A stretch of DNA of 64,000 nucleotides from Candidatus Gastranaerophilales bacterium (GCA_944325875.1 CALVBU010000011.1:1-64000), one strand, 5' to 3'; positions 24,394 through 34,754 are shown, numbered from the stretch's first letter. Numbers and translations: made by a program. Notes: generated by a model not told the origin, from the sequence alone.

Positions 24394-27039
24394 ATGGAGT
24401 TATCGGAACACGTTCAATATATACTACATTCTGCAAAGACAATTGTGTATGCTAGGGACTATGATGCTGTAGAGCCTGAACATATAATGCTTGCGTTATT
24501 TAAAGATGAGAATGATTTGCCAAAAATTATTCTTGAAAAAATTGGACTTGATAATCCTCGTTTGATAAGGGATTTTAGTGCAAATATTCCAAAAAGAAAC
24601 GGCTATGCTCCTCAAAGGAGTCAGGATCCTCCATTATCTCAAAAGACAATTAAGTTACTAGAAACTGCGGAAAAAGAAGCTTTATCATACGGCGATAATA
24701 TTGTAAGTATAGAACATTTATTTTTAGCATTGTTCAAAACTCAATCCGTAGTTATGGATTATGTATTTAAACAATACAGTATTAAGCAAAAAGAGCTTTA
24801 TGGAAAAATGAAAGATGTCATAGATGGGATGATATCTGTTGATATAATCGACGGAAAAGCTGTTGAATCTGGCTCAAAAAAGAGTAATGATAAAACTTCA
24901 GATGAGGTAAAAACTGACCCGAAAGATGATAAGAGTCCATTGGAAAAATACACAACCGATTTGACAGCAATAGCAGCAGAGGGAAAACTTGACCCTGTAA
25001 TTGGCAGAGATGATGAGATTAGACGTGTTATTCAAATTCTTAATCGTCGTTCAAAAAATAACCCTGTAATTGTTGGTGAGCCTGGGGTTGGTAAGACTGC
25101 AGTTATAGAGGGTTTAGCTCAAAGAATTATAAAAGGAGATGTTCCTGAAAGTTTAAAAAATGATAAAATTCTTTCTCTAGACTTAGGGGCATTACTTGCA
25201 GGAGCTTCATACAGAGGTGAATTTGAAGAGCGTTTAAAAAGTGTCTTAAAAGCTATTGAAGAAAAAACAGATGACTTAATGCTTTTCATTGATGAAATTC
25301 ATACGATAATGGGAATGGGCGGATCAGAAGGTTCTGTTGATGCAGGTAACCTTTTAAAACCGATGCTTGCAAGAGGTATGATTAGAGTAATCGGTGCAAC
25401 AACTCTTGATGAGTACAAAAAATATATTGAAAAAGATAAAGCTCTTGAACGCAGATTTCAACCTGTTAATGTTGATGAGCCGTCTGTAGAAACTACAATA
25501 AGCATTATGCGTGGTTTAAAAAATAAATATGAAGTATTCCACGGAATTAAAATTCTTGATGATGCGATAGTTCAAGCAGTAAAACTTTCAGACAGATATA
25601 TTTCAGACAGATATCTACCAGATAAAGCGATTGATTTGATTGATGAAGCTGCTTCATCTTTGAGAATTAATATTGATACTATGCCTGAGGATATTGATAT
25701 TTATACTCGTGAAAAATTTCAGCTTGAAATCGAAAGAAATACCCTTTTGGAAGAAAAAAACAAAGATGTAGAAAATAAGATTAATAAAATAAATAAAAAA
25801 ATTGATACTCTTGAGCAAAAAATAAATAAATTGCGTGATCAATGGCTCCAAGAAAAGAAAGTTATAACTTCTGCGACAACTGTTAAAAAGAACTTGGAAA
25901 TCTTAAAATCGCAAATGGAAATCGCTCAGAAAAAGGGGCTTGTAACAACGCTTTTAGAAGATAAATATAAACAAATGCTTTCAATGGAACAAAAATTAAA
26001 AGAATTGCAATCTGACAAATCTAAAAAGCATTTAATAAAAGAATATCTTGATGGCGATGATATTTCCAATATTGTTGCAAAATGGACCGGAATTCCGACA
26101 ACAAGACTTGTTGAAGATGAGTCGAAAAAATTATTAAAAATGGAAGATTTTATCCATGCAAGATTGATAGGACAGGAAGAGGCTGTAAATAAAATTGCAA
26201 ACGCAATACGTCTTTCTCGTTCAGGATTACGTGATAATAAGCGTCCTATAGGTTCATTTTTATTCCTTGGCCCGACAGGTGTTGGTAAAACTGAACTTGG
26301 TAAAACTTTGGCAGAATTTTTATTCAATGATGAAGATGCTCTTATTCGTATTGATATGAGTGAGTTTATGGAAAAATCTGCAATATCGAGATTAACTGGT
26401 ACAACAGCAGGTTATGTAGGTTATGAAGAAGGCGGACAATTAACCGAAGCTGTACGCAGAAAACCGTATTCAGTTGTTTTATTTGACGAGATTGAAAAAG
26501 CTCATCCTGATATATTTAATATTATGCTCCAAATGTTTGATGACGGGCGTTTGACAGATGGTCAGGGCAAGCTTGTCAACTTTAAAAACACGGTACTAAT
26601 TATGACAAGTAATCTTGGAAGTGATATTCTATTGAGCAATGATTTGTCTAAACAAGAAAAACACGATAAAGTTCATGAGATTTTGCGTTCAAAATTTAAG
26701 CCTGAATTTATCAATAGAATCGATGAAATCATCACCTTTACACCGCTTTCATTAGCAGAGCTTGCCAAAATTGTTGAAATCCAAACTTCTTCGCTAAAAA
26801 GACGTGTAGAAGAGCAGGGAATGGAGCTTGAAATTACAGAAAATGCGAAAATCTATCTTGCAAATGAAGGTTATGAACCGCTTTATGGGGCAAGACCATT
26901 GCGTCGTGTAATTCGTCAGGCTATAGAAATTCCTCTTTCTATGAAAATTCTTGGGAATGAATTTAAACACGGCGATAAAATTTTAATCGATTGTATCAAT
27001 AATGAACTTGTGTTTAATAAAGTTGAAATTTCTATGTAG
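24394..27039 (+). CDS. clpB: ATP-dependent chaperone ClpB
   Basis: 881-aa AAA+ disaggregase. Clp N domain (1-150) with [10 protein letters not shown] and [10 protein letters not shown] repeats, a charged linker, NBD1 with Walker A GEPGVGKT at about 228, the coiled-coil M domain (about 420-545; [15 protein letters not shown]) and NBD2 with Walker A GPTGVGKT at about 626, arginine sensor [10 protein letters not shown] call ClpB rather than ClpC because of the full M domain, [19 protein letters not shown], and the short [11 protein letters not shown] region without the ClpP-docking (VGF/LGF) loop. RBS AATGAGGTG. Role: reactivating aggregated proteins with DnaK. Monocistronic. Confidence 0.9.
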   Translation: MELSEHVQYILHSAKTIVYARDYDAVEPEHIMLALFKDENDLPKIILEKIGLDNPRLIRDFSANIPKRNGYAPQRSQDPPLSQKTIKLLETAEKEALSYGDNIVSIEHLFLALFKTQSVVMDYVFKQYSIKQKELYGKMKDVIDGMISVDIIDGKAVESGSKKSNDKTSDEVKTDPKDDKSPLEKYTTDLTAIAAEGKLDPVIGRDDEIRRVIQILNRRSKNNPVIVGEPGVGKTAVIEGLAQRIIKGDVPESLKNDKILSLDLGALLAGASYRGEFEERLKSVLKAIEEKTDDLMLFIDEIHTIMGMGGSEGSVDAGNLLKPMLARGMIRVIGATTLDEYKKYIEKDKALERRFQPVNVDEPSVETTISIMRGLKNKYEVFHGIKILDDAIVQAVKLSDRYISDRYLPDKAIDLIDEAASSLRINIDTMPEDIDIYTREKFQLEIERNTLLEEKNKDVENKINKINKKIDTLEQKINKLRDQWLQEKKVITSATTVKKNLEILKSQMEIAQKKGLVTTLLEDKYKQMLSMEQKLKELQSDKSKKHLIKEYLDGDDISNIVAKWTGIPTTRLVEDESKKLLKMEDFIHARLIGQEEAVNKIANAIRLSRSGLRDNKRPIGSFLFLGPTGVGKTELGKTLAEFLFNDEDALIRIDMSEFMEKSAISRLTGTTAGYVGYEEGGQLTEAVRRKPYSVVLFDEIEKAHPDIFNIMLQMFDDGRLTDGQGKLVNFKNTVLIMTSNLGSDILLSNDLSKQEKHDKVHEILRSKFKPEFINRIDEIITFTPLSLAELAKIVEIQTSSLKRRVEEQGMELEITENAKIYLANEGYEPLYGARPLRRVIRQAIEIPLSMKILGNEFKHGDKILIDCINNELVFNKVEISM

Positions 27040-27052
27040 TTAATTAAGTAAT

Positions 27053-27079
27053 AAAAAGGCCGAACGTATTATGTTCGGC
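27053..27079 (-). terminator. Terminator of the 45-aa minus-strand gene
   Basis: GCCGAAC / GTTCGGC, 7-nt loop; on the minus strand followed by CTTTTT. No T run on the plus strand, so it belongs to the minus-strand transcript rather than to clpB. Confidence 0.8.
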
Positions 27080-27190
27080 TTGTAGTTATACATATAAACT
27101 TCTTACCGCAAATTGCGGTTTGTCACTAAAAGTAGGTAGGTAGTTGAGCTTTATACAAGCTCTCATCTTTTTCATATCCTAATCGAACAG
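27080..27190 (-). other. Structured 3' region of the 45-aa gene
   Basis: Two further hairpins on the same minus-strand transcript: GAGCTT / AAGCTC (27146-27162) and ACCGC / GCGGT (27105-27119), before the terminator at 27053-27079. Three consecutive stems after a very short gene suggest a functional 3' UTR or small RNA. Confidence 0.45.
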
Positions 27191-27328
27191 CTAAGCTTCG
27201 TTGATAGCTTTTTCTGTTTCTTCAATCTTTTCAATCAAATCGTCTACTTGTTCTTTAATGAATGCGATGAACAGTCCGATTTCTTCTTTAAAACTATAGG
27301 CACCGGGCCAAACTGTATATCCGTACAT
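27191..27328 (-). CDS. Small protein, 45 aa, unrecognised
   Basis: Short ORF between clpB and the U32 gene on the opposite strand. It starts at an ATG with AAGGAG about 9 nt upstream and encodes MYGYTVWPGAYSFKEEIGLF then a 25-residue amphipathic, acidic/basic helix (IAFIKEQVDDLIEKIEETEK) ending at TAG 27191-27193. The aromatic N-terminus and coiled-coil-like C-terminus look protein-like rather than random, and a terminator with U tail lies on the same strand downstream. No family known to me. It is well below usual gene-calling length limits. Confidence 0.6.
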   Translation of the reverse strand: MYGYTVWPGAYSFKEEIGLFIAFIKEQVDDLIEKIEETEKAINEA

Positions 27329-27422
27329 AAATTTTGCACTCCTTTTGTTGTCTAACCTCACATGATTAGTTACGGAATTCTTTATAAAAAACTTGAGGAA
27401 AATTTGTACTATGTAAATTTTC

Positions 27423-27431
27423 TGTTACAAT
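27423..27431 (+). promoter_or_regulatory. Extended -10 predicting a leaderless U32 transcript
   Basis: TGTTACAAT ends 6 nt before the ATG at 27438; no RBS. Confidence 0.6.
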
Positions 27432-27437
27432 ATTTCT

Positions 27438-29195
27438 ATGAATAAAGTAGAACTCCTTGCACCTGCTAAAGATAAAGAAACTGCATTTGCTGCTATTGAT
27501 TGCGGAGCAGATGCTGTATATATTGGTGCTTCTGATTTTGGGGCAAGACGTTCTGTGCCAAATTCTTTAGAGGATATCAAAGAGGTCGTAGACTATGCAC
27601 ATAAGTTCTATGCAAGAGTTCACGTGACGATTAATACTATATTAACTGATGAAGAATTAGAGAAGGCAAAAGATTTAATAAAAAATTTGTACGAAATCGG
27701 TGTAGATGCAATTATTGTTCAGGATATGGGAATTTTCAAACTCGCAATTGAGGGCGAGCTTCCTCCTATTCCTATCCATGCGAGTACGCAGTGCGATAAC
27801 AGAACTCTTGAAAGGGTAAAATTTTTTGAACAGCTTGGAGTATCTCGAGTAATTTTGGCAAGAGAGCTCTCCCTTGAGGAAATAAAAAATATTTGTAAGA
27901 ATACAAAAGTCGAGATTGAAACATTTATTCATGGTGCATTGTGCGTATCTTATAGCGGTCAATGTTATATGAGTTATGCGATAGGCGGACGTTCTGCTAA
28001 CAGAGGTGAATGTGCTCAGGCTTGTCGTAAGAAATATTCCCTTATAGATGATGAGGGTAATTTTATTGCTAAAGATAAATATTTGCTTAGCCTTAGAGAT
28101 TTTAACGCATCAAGACATATTCAAGAATTAATAAAAGCTGGTGTAAAATCTTTTAAAATCGAGGGACGACTTAAGGATATAAATTACGTAAAAAATGTCG
28201 TAGCTTTTTATCGCAAAGAAATTGATAAATATACGGAAAAAATATCATCAGGGAAAGTTAATCTTGATTTTGAGCCGAATTTGAATAAAACTTTCAATCG
28301 CGGATATACTGATTATTTTCTTGATGGGCGCAAAAAATGTTTCAACTTTGATACTCCAAAATCTTTAGGCGAAAAGCTTGGAAAAGTTATCAAAGTAAAT
28401 AAAGATAATTTTGAACTTGATGCGAAAGTTTATCCGCAAGATGGGCTTTGCTGGTTTATAGACGGTGAAATGCAAGGATGTCTTGTAAATCGAATTGAGG
28501 GGAAAAAAGTTTTCCCTAATAAAATGCCTTTAATAAAATCAGGTGTTTTGATTTATAGGAATCAGGATGTTGAATTTGAGCGTATTTTAAAAAATTCTAA
28601 AACAAAACGTCAAATCGCTGTGGATGTTGAGTTTTCGAAAAATACCCTGAAAGCAACTGATGAGGATGGAAATACTGTATCAGTTTTGGTAGATTTGGAT
28701 GAAATGCCTAAAAATCCTCAAAAAATGCGTGATACTTTTATTGCCCAGATGAATAAGACGGGAGAAAGTGATTTTTATATCCGTTCTTTAGATGTAAACT
28801 CAGAGCTTCCGTTTTTGCCGGTATCTGCTGTGAACGAGCTTCGCAGAAGGATTTTTTCTGAGTTAATCGGTGAGAGATTAAAAAATTATCCGAAATCTTC
28901 TCAAAGTCCTATACATTATGTTGAATTTCCGAAAAAAGAACTTGATTATTTGGCGAATATTCATAACCAAGATTCAAAAGGTTTTTATGAAAAATGTGGC
29001 TGTAATGTTTGTGAAATGTCTTTAGAAAGCGGTGTTTCGCCGAAAGGCAAATGCCTTATGCAGACAAAACACTGCTTAAAATATGCTTTTAATATGTGTA
29101 AAAGCCCTAAAAAATTATATTTGGTTGATGAAAAAGGGAAAAAATATAATCTTAAATTTGATTGTAAAAACTGCACCATGCTAATTTATGATTGA
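27438..29195 (+). CDS. Peptidase U32 family protein
   Basis: 585-aa protein. The N-terminal barrel KVELLAPAKDKETAFAAIDC leads to the U32 signature ETFIHGALCVSYSGQCYMS (about 157-175) with its downstream CAQACRKKYSL, then FKIEGRLKDINYVKNVV. The C-terminal part (about 490-585) carries several Cys (CGCNVCEM, MQTKHCLKY) that may bind a metal cluster. U32 proteins are annotated as collagenase-like proteases, but several act in RNA hydroxylation (RlhA/TrhP) with an Fe-S cluster, so a tRNA/rRNA-modification role is as likely. Leaderless transcript predicted. Confidence 0.9.
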   Translation: MNKVELLAPAKDKETAFAAIDCGADAVYIGASDFGARRSVPNSLEDIKEVVDYAHKFYARVHVTINTILTDEELEKAKDLIKNLYEIGVDAIIVQDMGIFKLAIEGELPPIPIHASTQCDNRTLERVKFFEQLGVSRVILARELSLEEIKNICKNTKVEIETFIHGALCVSYSGQCYMSYAIGGRSANRGECAQACRKKYSLIDDEGNFIAKDKYLLSLRDFNASRHIQELIKAGVKSFKIEGRLKDINYVKNVVAFYRKEIDKYTEKISSGKVNLDFEPNLNKTFNRGYTDYFLDGRKKCFNFDTPKSLGEKLGKVIKVNKDNFELDAKVYPQDGLCWFIDGEMQGCLVNRIEGKKVFPNKMPLIKSGVLIYRNQDVEFERILKNSKTKRQIAVDVEFSKNTLKATDEDGNTVSVLVDLDEMPKNPQKMRDTFIAQMNKTGESDFYIRSLDVNSELPFLPVSAVNELRRRIFSELIGERLKNYPKSSQSPIHYVEFPKKELDYLANIHNQDSKGFYEKCGCNVCEMSLESGVSPKGKCLMQTKHCLKYAFNMCKSPKKLYLVDEKGKKYNLKFDCKNCTMLIYD

Positions 29196-29331
29196 TTGAC
29201 TTTTGGCTAAAAATACTTAAATAAAACATGCAAGATTTCATCCAAAAGAATGAGTTCCGAAATCTTGATTTAAGCTATAGTAAGTACGTAGAGTAATGTA
29301 AAAATTAGCGGATAGAGGTAGTCAGACACAA

Positions 29332-30867
29332 ATGGGGTTGAATTTAAACAACATTAACCAACGACCATATATCAAAGACGGCAGAAGTCTTGTTAAGAAA
29401 AAACAAGATGAAGAAGCTTCAAAGTCTGCTGCCCAGACCGAGCGTGAGGAACAAGCCAAAAGTGATTCAAGGAGTCGTGGTCTTAGCTATGTTGAACAAG
29501 AAGCCCCTAAGTATCAGGAAATAAAACCTGAACAATGGCAGCAAATGTATGCCAAAACTCAGGCTTCTTCTCAGCAGGTAAGAACTCCTATACAACAGCA
29601 AGCTTCTGCTCAAGCTCAAAATGTTGAATCTGCAAAATATACCCAAAATCGCAGTTCTAATATTAATATTGCTCAAATTATCAAAGATTTTAAAAATACA
29701 GCTGCTGCAATCGCAACTCCTGATGATTTGATGGAAGAAGTAAACGGATATCTTACCCTTATTGATTCTCAGGTTAGAAAAGATAATCCGAATGTAAAAC
29801 TTATCAAATCAAACTTGAAAAATGCTTCATCAATCCTTGATGGTTTTATTTCAACAACTCTAAATAAAGATTCTAAAGTTGTTGAAAATTGGGTTGATGC
29901 ACTTTTCTTGCAACAAATAGATTTTAAATATAATGAAGATGACATAAATCCTCAATTCTTGGTTAAATTCCCTGAAGGCTCTACTGATAAAGCTAAAAAA
30001 GCTCAAGAAACCCCTGCTGAAACTGAAACAGTTCCAGCAGATACAGCTAAAGAAGAAGCTGTTGCAGAAGAAGCAAAAGAAACTGTTGCTCAAGCCAAGG
30101 TTACAGTTCCACAGGATAAAGAATTAAAATCTCTATTCATACAATCTAAAAAACTTGCCTATGCTAATGAACCTAAAAGAGCTATAGAAACTTTCCAAAA
30201 GGCACTTCAAAGAGCTGATGAAGTCGGAGATACTGAAACTAAATCTAAAATTTACTATGAAATAGGTCAGATTTACGATAATCACGACCATCTTCCGCAA
30301 GCACTAAAAAGTTACGATTTATCTATAAAGAATACTTCTGATAATAATGTAAAAACCAGAGCTCATTACTCTATGGCTCAGATTTATGATGATGCAAACG
30401 AAATTGAGCCGGCTCTTGATCATTATTTTGTATCAGTTTCTTATGGCGGGGAAAGTGATAATCTTGCAGCACAATCAACTTCTTTGACAAGAATAGGAAA
30501 TATTTTCTCTGATATGTATGAGCAAAATGCATTTGAATTTTTCGGTGTTGCAAACGATTTGGCTGCAGAAACTGATAATGCAAAAGTGAAAGGTTTTGTT
30601 GCAGCAAGCACTGGTCGTGCTTATGAAAAATTCGGCGAGCCTCAAGAGGCTTTGAAATCTTATTCAAATGCTGTTAAAAACTATACCGAAGCCGAATCCC
30701 CTTTAAAAGTTGCTCAAAATTATGTGAGTGCTGCTGATATTATGATTGATTATAACAGTATGGACAAGGCTCGTGGACTGTTGAAAAAAGCTCAAAAGTT
30801 TGCTCAAAAGACTGATGATACAAATCTAATCAATGAAATTAAAGAAAGATTGAGTCAGATAGCTTAG
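29332..30867 (+). CDS. TPR-repeat protein, 511 aa
   Basis: Cytoplasmic-looking protein without signal peptide. Residues 1-110 are Q/K/E-rich low complexity (KPEQWQQMYAKTQASSQQV), 115-215 a helical domain, 216-265 an Ala/Glu/Thr-rich linker, and 268-511 at least five tetratricopeptide-like repeats (YANEPKRAIETFQKALQRA; YEIGQIYDNHDHLPQALKSY; GRAYEKFGEPQEALKSYSNA; ARGLLKKAQKFAQ). TPRs mediate protein-protein contact; the partner is unknown. RBS AGAGG about 12 nt from ATG, weak. Own terminator. Confidence 0.8.
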   Translation: MGLNLNNINQRPYIKDGRSLVKKKQDEEASKSAAQTEREEQAKSDSRSRGLSYVEQEAPKYQEIKPEQWQQMYAKTQASSQQVRTPIQQQASAQAQNVESAKYTQNRSSNINIAQIIKDFKNTAAAIATPDDLMEEVNGYLTLIDSQVRKDNPNVKLIKSNLKNASSILDGFISTTLNKDSKVVENWVDALFLQQIDFKYNEDDINPQFLVKFPEGSTDKAKKAQETPAETETVPADTAKEEAVAEEAKETVAQAKVTVPQDKELKSLFIQSKKLAYANEPKRAIETFQKALQRADEVGDTETKSKIYYEIGQIYDNHDHLPQALKSYDLSIKNTSDNNVKTRAHYSMAQIYDDANEIEPALDHYFVSVSYGGESDNLAAQSTSLTRIGNIFSDMYEQNAFEFFGVANDLAAETDNAKVKGFVAASTGRAYEKFGEPQEALKSYSNAVKNYTEAESPLKVAQNYVSAADIMIDYNSMDKARGLLKKAQKFAQKTDDTNLINEIKERLSQIA

Positions 30868-30884
30868 ATTTTAGTTATTTTGTA

Positions 30885-30922
30885 AATAAAAAAGCGTTTT
30901 TATTAAAAAACGCTTTTTTATT
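30885..30922. terminator. Bidirectional terminator after TPR gene
   Basis: AATAAAAAAGCGTTTTT / AAAAACGCTTTTTTATT, shared by convergent gloA-like gene. Confidence 0.9.
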
Positions 30923-30951
30923 ATAATTTATTTTCTAAATTGGTAAAAATT

Positions 30952-31335
30952 TTACCAAACAACTTTTTCAATTAATTCAATTTCATTTCCATCAGGGTCT
31001 TTGATGAAAGCAATTTTTGTACCTTTGCCATTCAAATCAAATGGTTCATAAAGGTACTCATAGCCAAGGGAATGAAGCTTTTCAGTAAATTCATCTAATG
31101 ATTTTACTGAAAACGCAAAATGGCCGAATGCATTACCGTTTTCGTAGCCGTTTTCAGGTGTTTCATCATTGTAAGTTAATTCAATTTGACAACAGCCTTC
31201 TTCATCATTTAAAAAATATAATTCGCAGTCATCAAGTCTTTTTTTCTTTTCTAAAGACATATTTAAAAGTTCTGTATAAAATTTTAATGATGCATCGATG
31301 TCTTTTACTCGAATCATTGTGTGTAAAAATTTCAT
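30952..31335 (-). CDS. gloA: Lactoylglutathione lyase-like VOC protein (glyoxalase I)
   Basis: 127-aa metalloenzyme of the vicinal-oxygen-chelate fold. Two beta-alpha-beta-beta-beta modules with metal-ligand candidates His5 (FLHTMIRV), Glu in QIELTY, His in FGHFAFSV and Glu in NEIELIEK, i.e. the glyoxalase I set. DPDGNEIELIE is the family C-terminal signature. Short form (no Zn-type insertions), so Ni/Co type is likely. RBS GGGAGAGG. Detoxifies methylglyoxal from glycolysis. Confidence 0.9.
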   Translation of the reverse strand: MKFLHTMIRVKDIDASLKFYTELLNMSLEKKKRLDDCELYFLNDEEGCCQIELTYNDETPENGYENGNAFGHFAFSVKSLDEFTEKLHSLGYEYLYEPFDLNGKGTKIAFIKDPDGNEIELIEKVVW

Positions 31336-31380
31336 TTTGCCTCTCCCTGTGCATTCTGCACTATAATACTATTTAATTAT

Positions 31381-32499
31381 CTATTGTTCGTCCACATGAG
31401 ATACTACACCACCTGATGCGTTATTGTCAATTACTATGGTGTGGCGAATGATGGTATGAGCCATCAATAATAAATATGGATTAATTTCATTTGTGGAAGA
31501 CATATTTATTTTTGCCTTGGTTTGTTCTCCTTCTGGTCGTTCCAGTGGGGTTGATTTTGTTTCAAAAGATACTACGGATTGCATTGAATAATGTTTTTCA
31601 TCACTTTCAATTCGTGCAAGAAGTTCGTCTTTCGGGAATTTTTCAGAACACTCGATATTTACGTGAACTGAATTTGCAGTTTCTAATATCAATGTTGCAA
31701 TAACACGTCCAAAGTTAATGGTTGATATTGTAACGATTAGGATACTATCATTTTCTTCTCCGCTTTCTCCTGATTCTATTTCAATATCAAATCCGCTGCC
31801 ATCTGCGAGTGGAAGCCAAGGTAAATATAGTAAAAGCAGAGTTTTTAAAGTTTGTTGAGGATTTTCAGGTGAAGCGAGTGCAATACTTGCATTAATTAAA
31901 CGTGCAGTATCTTTCATTCCTGAAAGGTCTGTAACCCCTTGTTTGGCTGCATTTGCCATGCTTAAAATAAGTTTTGTGACAGCATCTTTTCCGTTAGCTT
32001 GGATAAGGTTTGCAATATCAGCTAGGTTAATCATTCCGTTTGCATTTATCTGCAAAGTTTTTAATGATGTGGATAATTGGTTGGTTAGCTGGGTCTTTAA
32101 CATTGTCTGCAATTCACTTGTGGAAAGTCCTTGCAGTTGTGCAAGAATCTGAGCTTGAGTTTGTGAAAGGGCTTGTCTGTTTGCCATTTCAAACATTCGA
32201 TTAAATTGCATTTGGTTTAAGTTTTTCTGAAGCATATAAATAAATTCATTTAGATTTCGTGGGAGTTTCATCAAATCTTTTATATATGCAGCAGCGTCTG
32301 ATCCCCCCATTTGACCCATTTGTGGGGCGTTTTGAGGTGCAGATGTTTGTGGTGCATTTGATGCCGGTGCGGGTTGTTGTGGAGTAAAAGATTGTGCTGA
32401 TTGGTTTACGTTCGCATTACCAACTGTACTACCTCTCAATTGCTGAGATTGGTAGTTCACAAAACGCGAAATCATGTTGCCCAGATTAAACTTATCCAC
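31381..32499 (-). CDS. Hypothetical protein, possibly FliK-like C-terminus
   Basis: 372-aa protein. Residues 25-65 are P/Q/A-rich low complexity, 70-200 helical (QNLNQMQFNRMFEMANRQAL; long Q/L/S-rich helices), 225-300 a beta-rich part with LPLADGSGFDIEIESGESG and INFGRVIATLILETANSVHV followed by KDELLARIES. The last part resembles the L-G-x-[VL]-x-V-x-L...L pattern of hook-length-control (FliK) C-terminal domains, but I cannot confirm it and no flagellar gene is in the window. GTG start: a -10-like TAATAT lies exactly 6 nt before it and there is no RBS, predicting a leaderless transcript. Confidence 0.65.
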   Translation of the reverse strand: MDKFNLGNMISRFVNYQSQQLRGSTVGNANVNQSAQSFTPQQPAPASNAPQTSAPQNAPQMGQMGGSDAAAYIKDLMKLPRNLNEFIYMLQKNLNQMQFNRMFEMANRQALSQTQAQILAQLQGLSTSELQTMLKTQLTNQLSTSLKTLQINANGMINLADIANLIQANGKDAVTKLILSMANAAKQGVTDLSGMKDTARLINASIALASPENPQQTLKTLLLLYLPWLPLADGSGFDIEIESGESGEENDSILIVTISTINFGRVIATLILETANSVHVNIECSEKFPKDELLARIESDEKHYSMQSVVSFETKSTPLERPEGEQTKAKINMSSTNEINPYLLLMAHTIIRHTIVIDNNASGGVVSHVDEQ

Positions 32500-32537
32500 A
32501 TGTTTATATTAAATGATTTTTCGCATAAAGTCTAGTC

Positions 32538-33515
32538 TTACTCTAAATAAGCTTGCGGATAATTGTAGTCTTCTTTAAATCCAAGATGGCGATATAATTT
32601 TAATGCTTGGAAATTATTTGTTTCTGTTGTCGTATTTACTTCGGTGATATGACGAGTCCCGACTTCTGCTGTGTTAATTAGTTTTCTCAAAGAATTTGCA
32701 AGCATAATTTTTGAAAATCCTTTTCCCTGATGTTCTTTTGTTAATCCGAAAATAGGAATATTTGCAATTTGTCCGCCGGTTAAGTTCATAAAGCAAAATC
32801 CAACAGGTTTTCCGTTATATAATAGTACGCTTGTAGCTTCAGGTAAGAACTCTGCATAAACATCTTCAACGATTTTATGTATAATATCTCTTGTTCCTTC
32901 TTCAGTTTTAAATCTAGGGTCAAATAATGCGTCAGCACTGTTTTCAAATGCTTCATTGATAACTTTTACTGCATCATCAAAATATCTTTTATCCCATTCT
33001 GTAATTGTATATTCATACGGCAATGGTTCAGGTTTGTACATATTAAAAATTTCTTTTGAATTTGTACCAAACATCATAAACCTTAGTACAACTATACCGA
33101 TAAATTTAAAGCTGAATTTAGCCATTTCGTGGATAAGATTTTTTTGTTCACCTAACATAGGATAGCATACAACTTTATCTTCTCTTTCGTATTCGGTTTC
33201 ATTAAGGAATTCTCTTACTAAATAGCGACTGCGTTCTTCAATATTTTCCATATTATAGCAGTGGATAATATTGAGTTCTACAGCTTCAGAAATTGAGGTT
33301 GTATATACCAAAAATGCCGTAGGAATACTATTTTCTAAAAGTACAATGCATTTGATAAGTTCTTTTCTTACTGCATCTATAAAACCTTTATAATCAAGTG
33401 GTTCCAGCTCGAATTTGTATTCTTCTTTTGCTCTGTCGCGAAAGTCATTATATAAACTTTCAAAGCCTTTGTATTCGTCTTCAGTAATTAATTTTGCCTG
33501 AAAATTTGTACTCAT
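32538..33515 (-). CDS. GNAT family N-acetyltransferase
   Basis: 325-aa protein. The C-terminal acetyltransferase motif A is FGLTKEHQGKGFSKIMLANSLR (Q/R-x-x-G-x-G/S type), preceded by VLLYNGKPVGFCFMNLTGG and followed by EVNTTTETNNFQALKLYRHL, the standard end of the fold. The N-terminal 150 residues may form a second, degenerate GNAT-like half. A TTG at 33545 is in frame, but the ATG at 33515 has AAGGA 7 nt upstream. TATAAT near the ribBA stop could be its own promoter. Acceptor substrate unknown. Confidence 0.82.
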   Translation of the reverse strand: MSTNFQAKLITEDEYKGFESLYNDFRDRAKEEYKFELEPLDYKGFIDAVRKELIKCIVLLENSIPTAFLVYTTSISEAVELNIIHCYNMENIEERSRYLVREFLNETEYEREDKVVCYPMLGEQKNLIHEMAKFSFKFIGIVVLRFMMFGTNSKEIFNMYKPEPLPYEYTITEWDKRYFDDAVKVINEAFENSADALFDPRFKTEEGTRDIIHKIVEDVYAEFLPEATSVLLYNGKPVGFCFMNLTGGQIANIPIFGLTKEHQGKGFSKIMLANSLRKLINTAEVGTRHITEVNTTTETNNFQALKLYRHLGFKEDYNYPQAYLE

Positions 33516-33545
33516 AATTCTTAATTCCTTAATGTTTTTGTCCAA

Positions 33546-34754
33546 TTATAACATATGGTGCATTTTTTCTTTTTTAGTTTCTAAATATCTTTTATTATAA
33601 CATGTTACTTCTGATTCAAGTTTTACAATATCGTGAATAGTTAGTCCGTAACCTTTTAGTCCGACAATTTTTTTAGGGTTATTTGTAATCAAATTGAAAT
33701 TGTTAAATCCTAAATCCAATATGATTTGTGCCCCTACACCATAATCTCTAAGGTCAGGTTGAAATCCCAAAGATAAATTTGCTTCGACAGTGTCCTGTCC
33801 ACATTCTTGCAGATGGTATGCTTTAATTTTGTTTATAATTCCTATACCTCTGCCTTCATGGCCTTTTAAATATACAAGAGCACCTTTGCCGTATTCTTCA
33901 ATCATTCTTAATGCTCCGTGCAATTGTGAGTTGCAGTCACATTTTAAACTGTGGAATATATCACCTGTCAGGCATTCACTATGCACACGTATAAGAGGAA
34001 TTTTGTTGCTTCCGTCATCTTTTACAAGTGCTACATGTTCTTGGCCTGTTAAATTATTTCTATATCCATAAATTTTGAAATGTCCGTATTTTGTTGGTAA
34101 GTCAGCTTCCGCCTCACGTGTTACAAATTTTTCTGATTTAAGACGATATGCTATTAATTCAGCTACAGAGATAAATTTAATACCATGTTTATCCGCAAAT
34201 TTTCTCAAATTATCTCTACGCATCATATGTCCGTCTTCATCCATAATTTCACACATAGGACCTGCAGGAATATGTCCGCACAATTTTGCCAAATCAACAA
34301 CCGCTTCTGTATGACCGGTTCTTGTAAGGACTCCGCCCTCTCTTGCTACGCAAGGGAAAAGGTGGCCCGGACGTCTCAAATCTGATGGCATTGCATCCGG
34401 TGCAATCGCTACTTCAATAGTCTTTGCACGATCAAAAGCAGAAATTCCTGTTGTTACACCATATTTTTCTGCGGCGTCAATACTTACAGTAAAGGCAGTT
34501 CTCATACCTTCTGTATTTTGTTCTACCATTTGCGGTAAATCAAGCTTTTCTGCAATTTCTTTTGATATTGCAAGGCATACAAGCCCCTTTGCTTCTTCTG
34601 CCATAAACTTTATAATTTCAGGTGTAACCATTTGGCCTGAGCATATTAAGTCGCCTTCATTTTCTCTGTCTTCATCATCTGCGACAATTAATGGTTTCCC
34701 TGCTGCAAAATCTTTTAGTGCTTCTTCTATAGAGTCAAATTTGAAATCTTCCAT
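33546..34754 (-). CDS. ribBA: Bifunctional 3,4-DHBP synthase / GTP cyclohydrolase II
   Basis: 402-aa riboflavin-pathway enzyme. The N-terminal half (1-200) makes 3,4-dihydroxy-2-butanone 4-phosphate: ADDEDRENEGDLI, and GHTEAVVDL with its His. The C-terminal half opens the GTP imidazole ring, with Zn ligands in SECLTGDIFHSLKCDC and catalytic GHEGRGIGIINKIKAY. Its ATG overlaps the ribE stop by one base (TAATG), so the two are a coupled operon. No FMN riboswitch fits in front of the operon. Confidence 0.96.
   Translation of the reverse strand: MEDFKFDSIEEALKDFAAGKPLIVADDEDRENEGDLICSGQMVTPEIIKFMAEEAKGLVCLAISKEIAEKLDLPQMVEQNTEGMRTAFTVSIDAAEKYGVTTGISAFDRAKTIEVAIAPDAMPSDLRRPGHLFPCVAREGGVLTRTGHTEAVVDLAKLCGHIPAGPMCEIMDEDGHMMRRDNLRKFADKHGIKFISVAELIAYRLKSEKFVTREAEADLPTKYGHFKIYGYRNNLTGQEHVALVKDDGSNKIPLIRVHSECLTGDIFHSLKCDCNSQLHGALRMIEEYGKGALVYLKGHEGRGIGIINKIKAYHLQECGQDTVEANLSLGFQPDLRDYGVGAQIILDLGFNNFNLITNNPKKIVGLKGYGLTIHDIVKLESEVTCYNKRYLETKKEKMHHML

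Noticed and set aside
24394-27039. ClpC rather than ClpB
   Set aside because: Full-length M domain and no ClpP-docking loop in the second AAA module favour ClpB.
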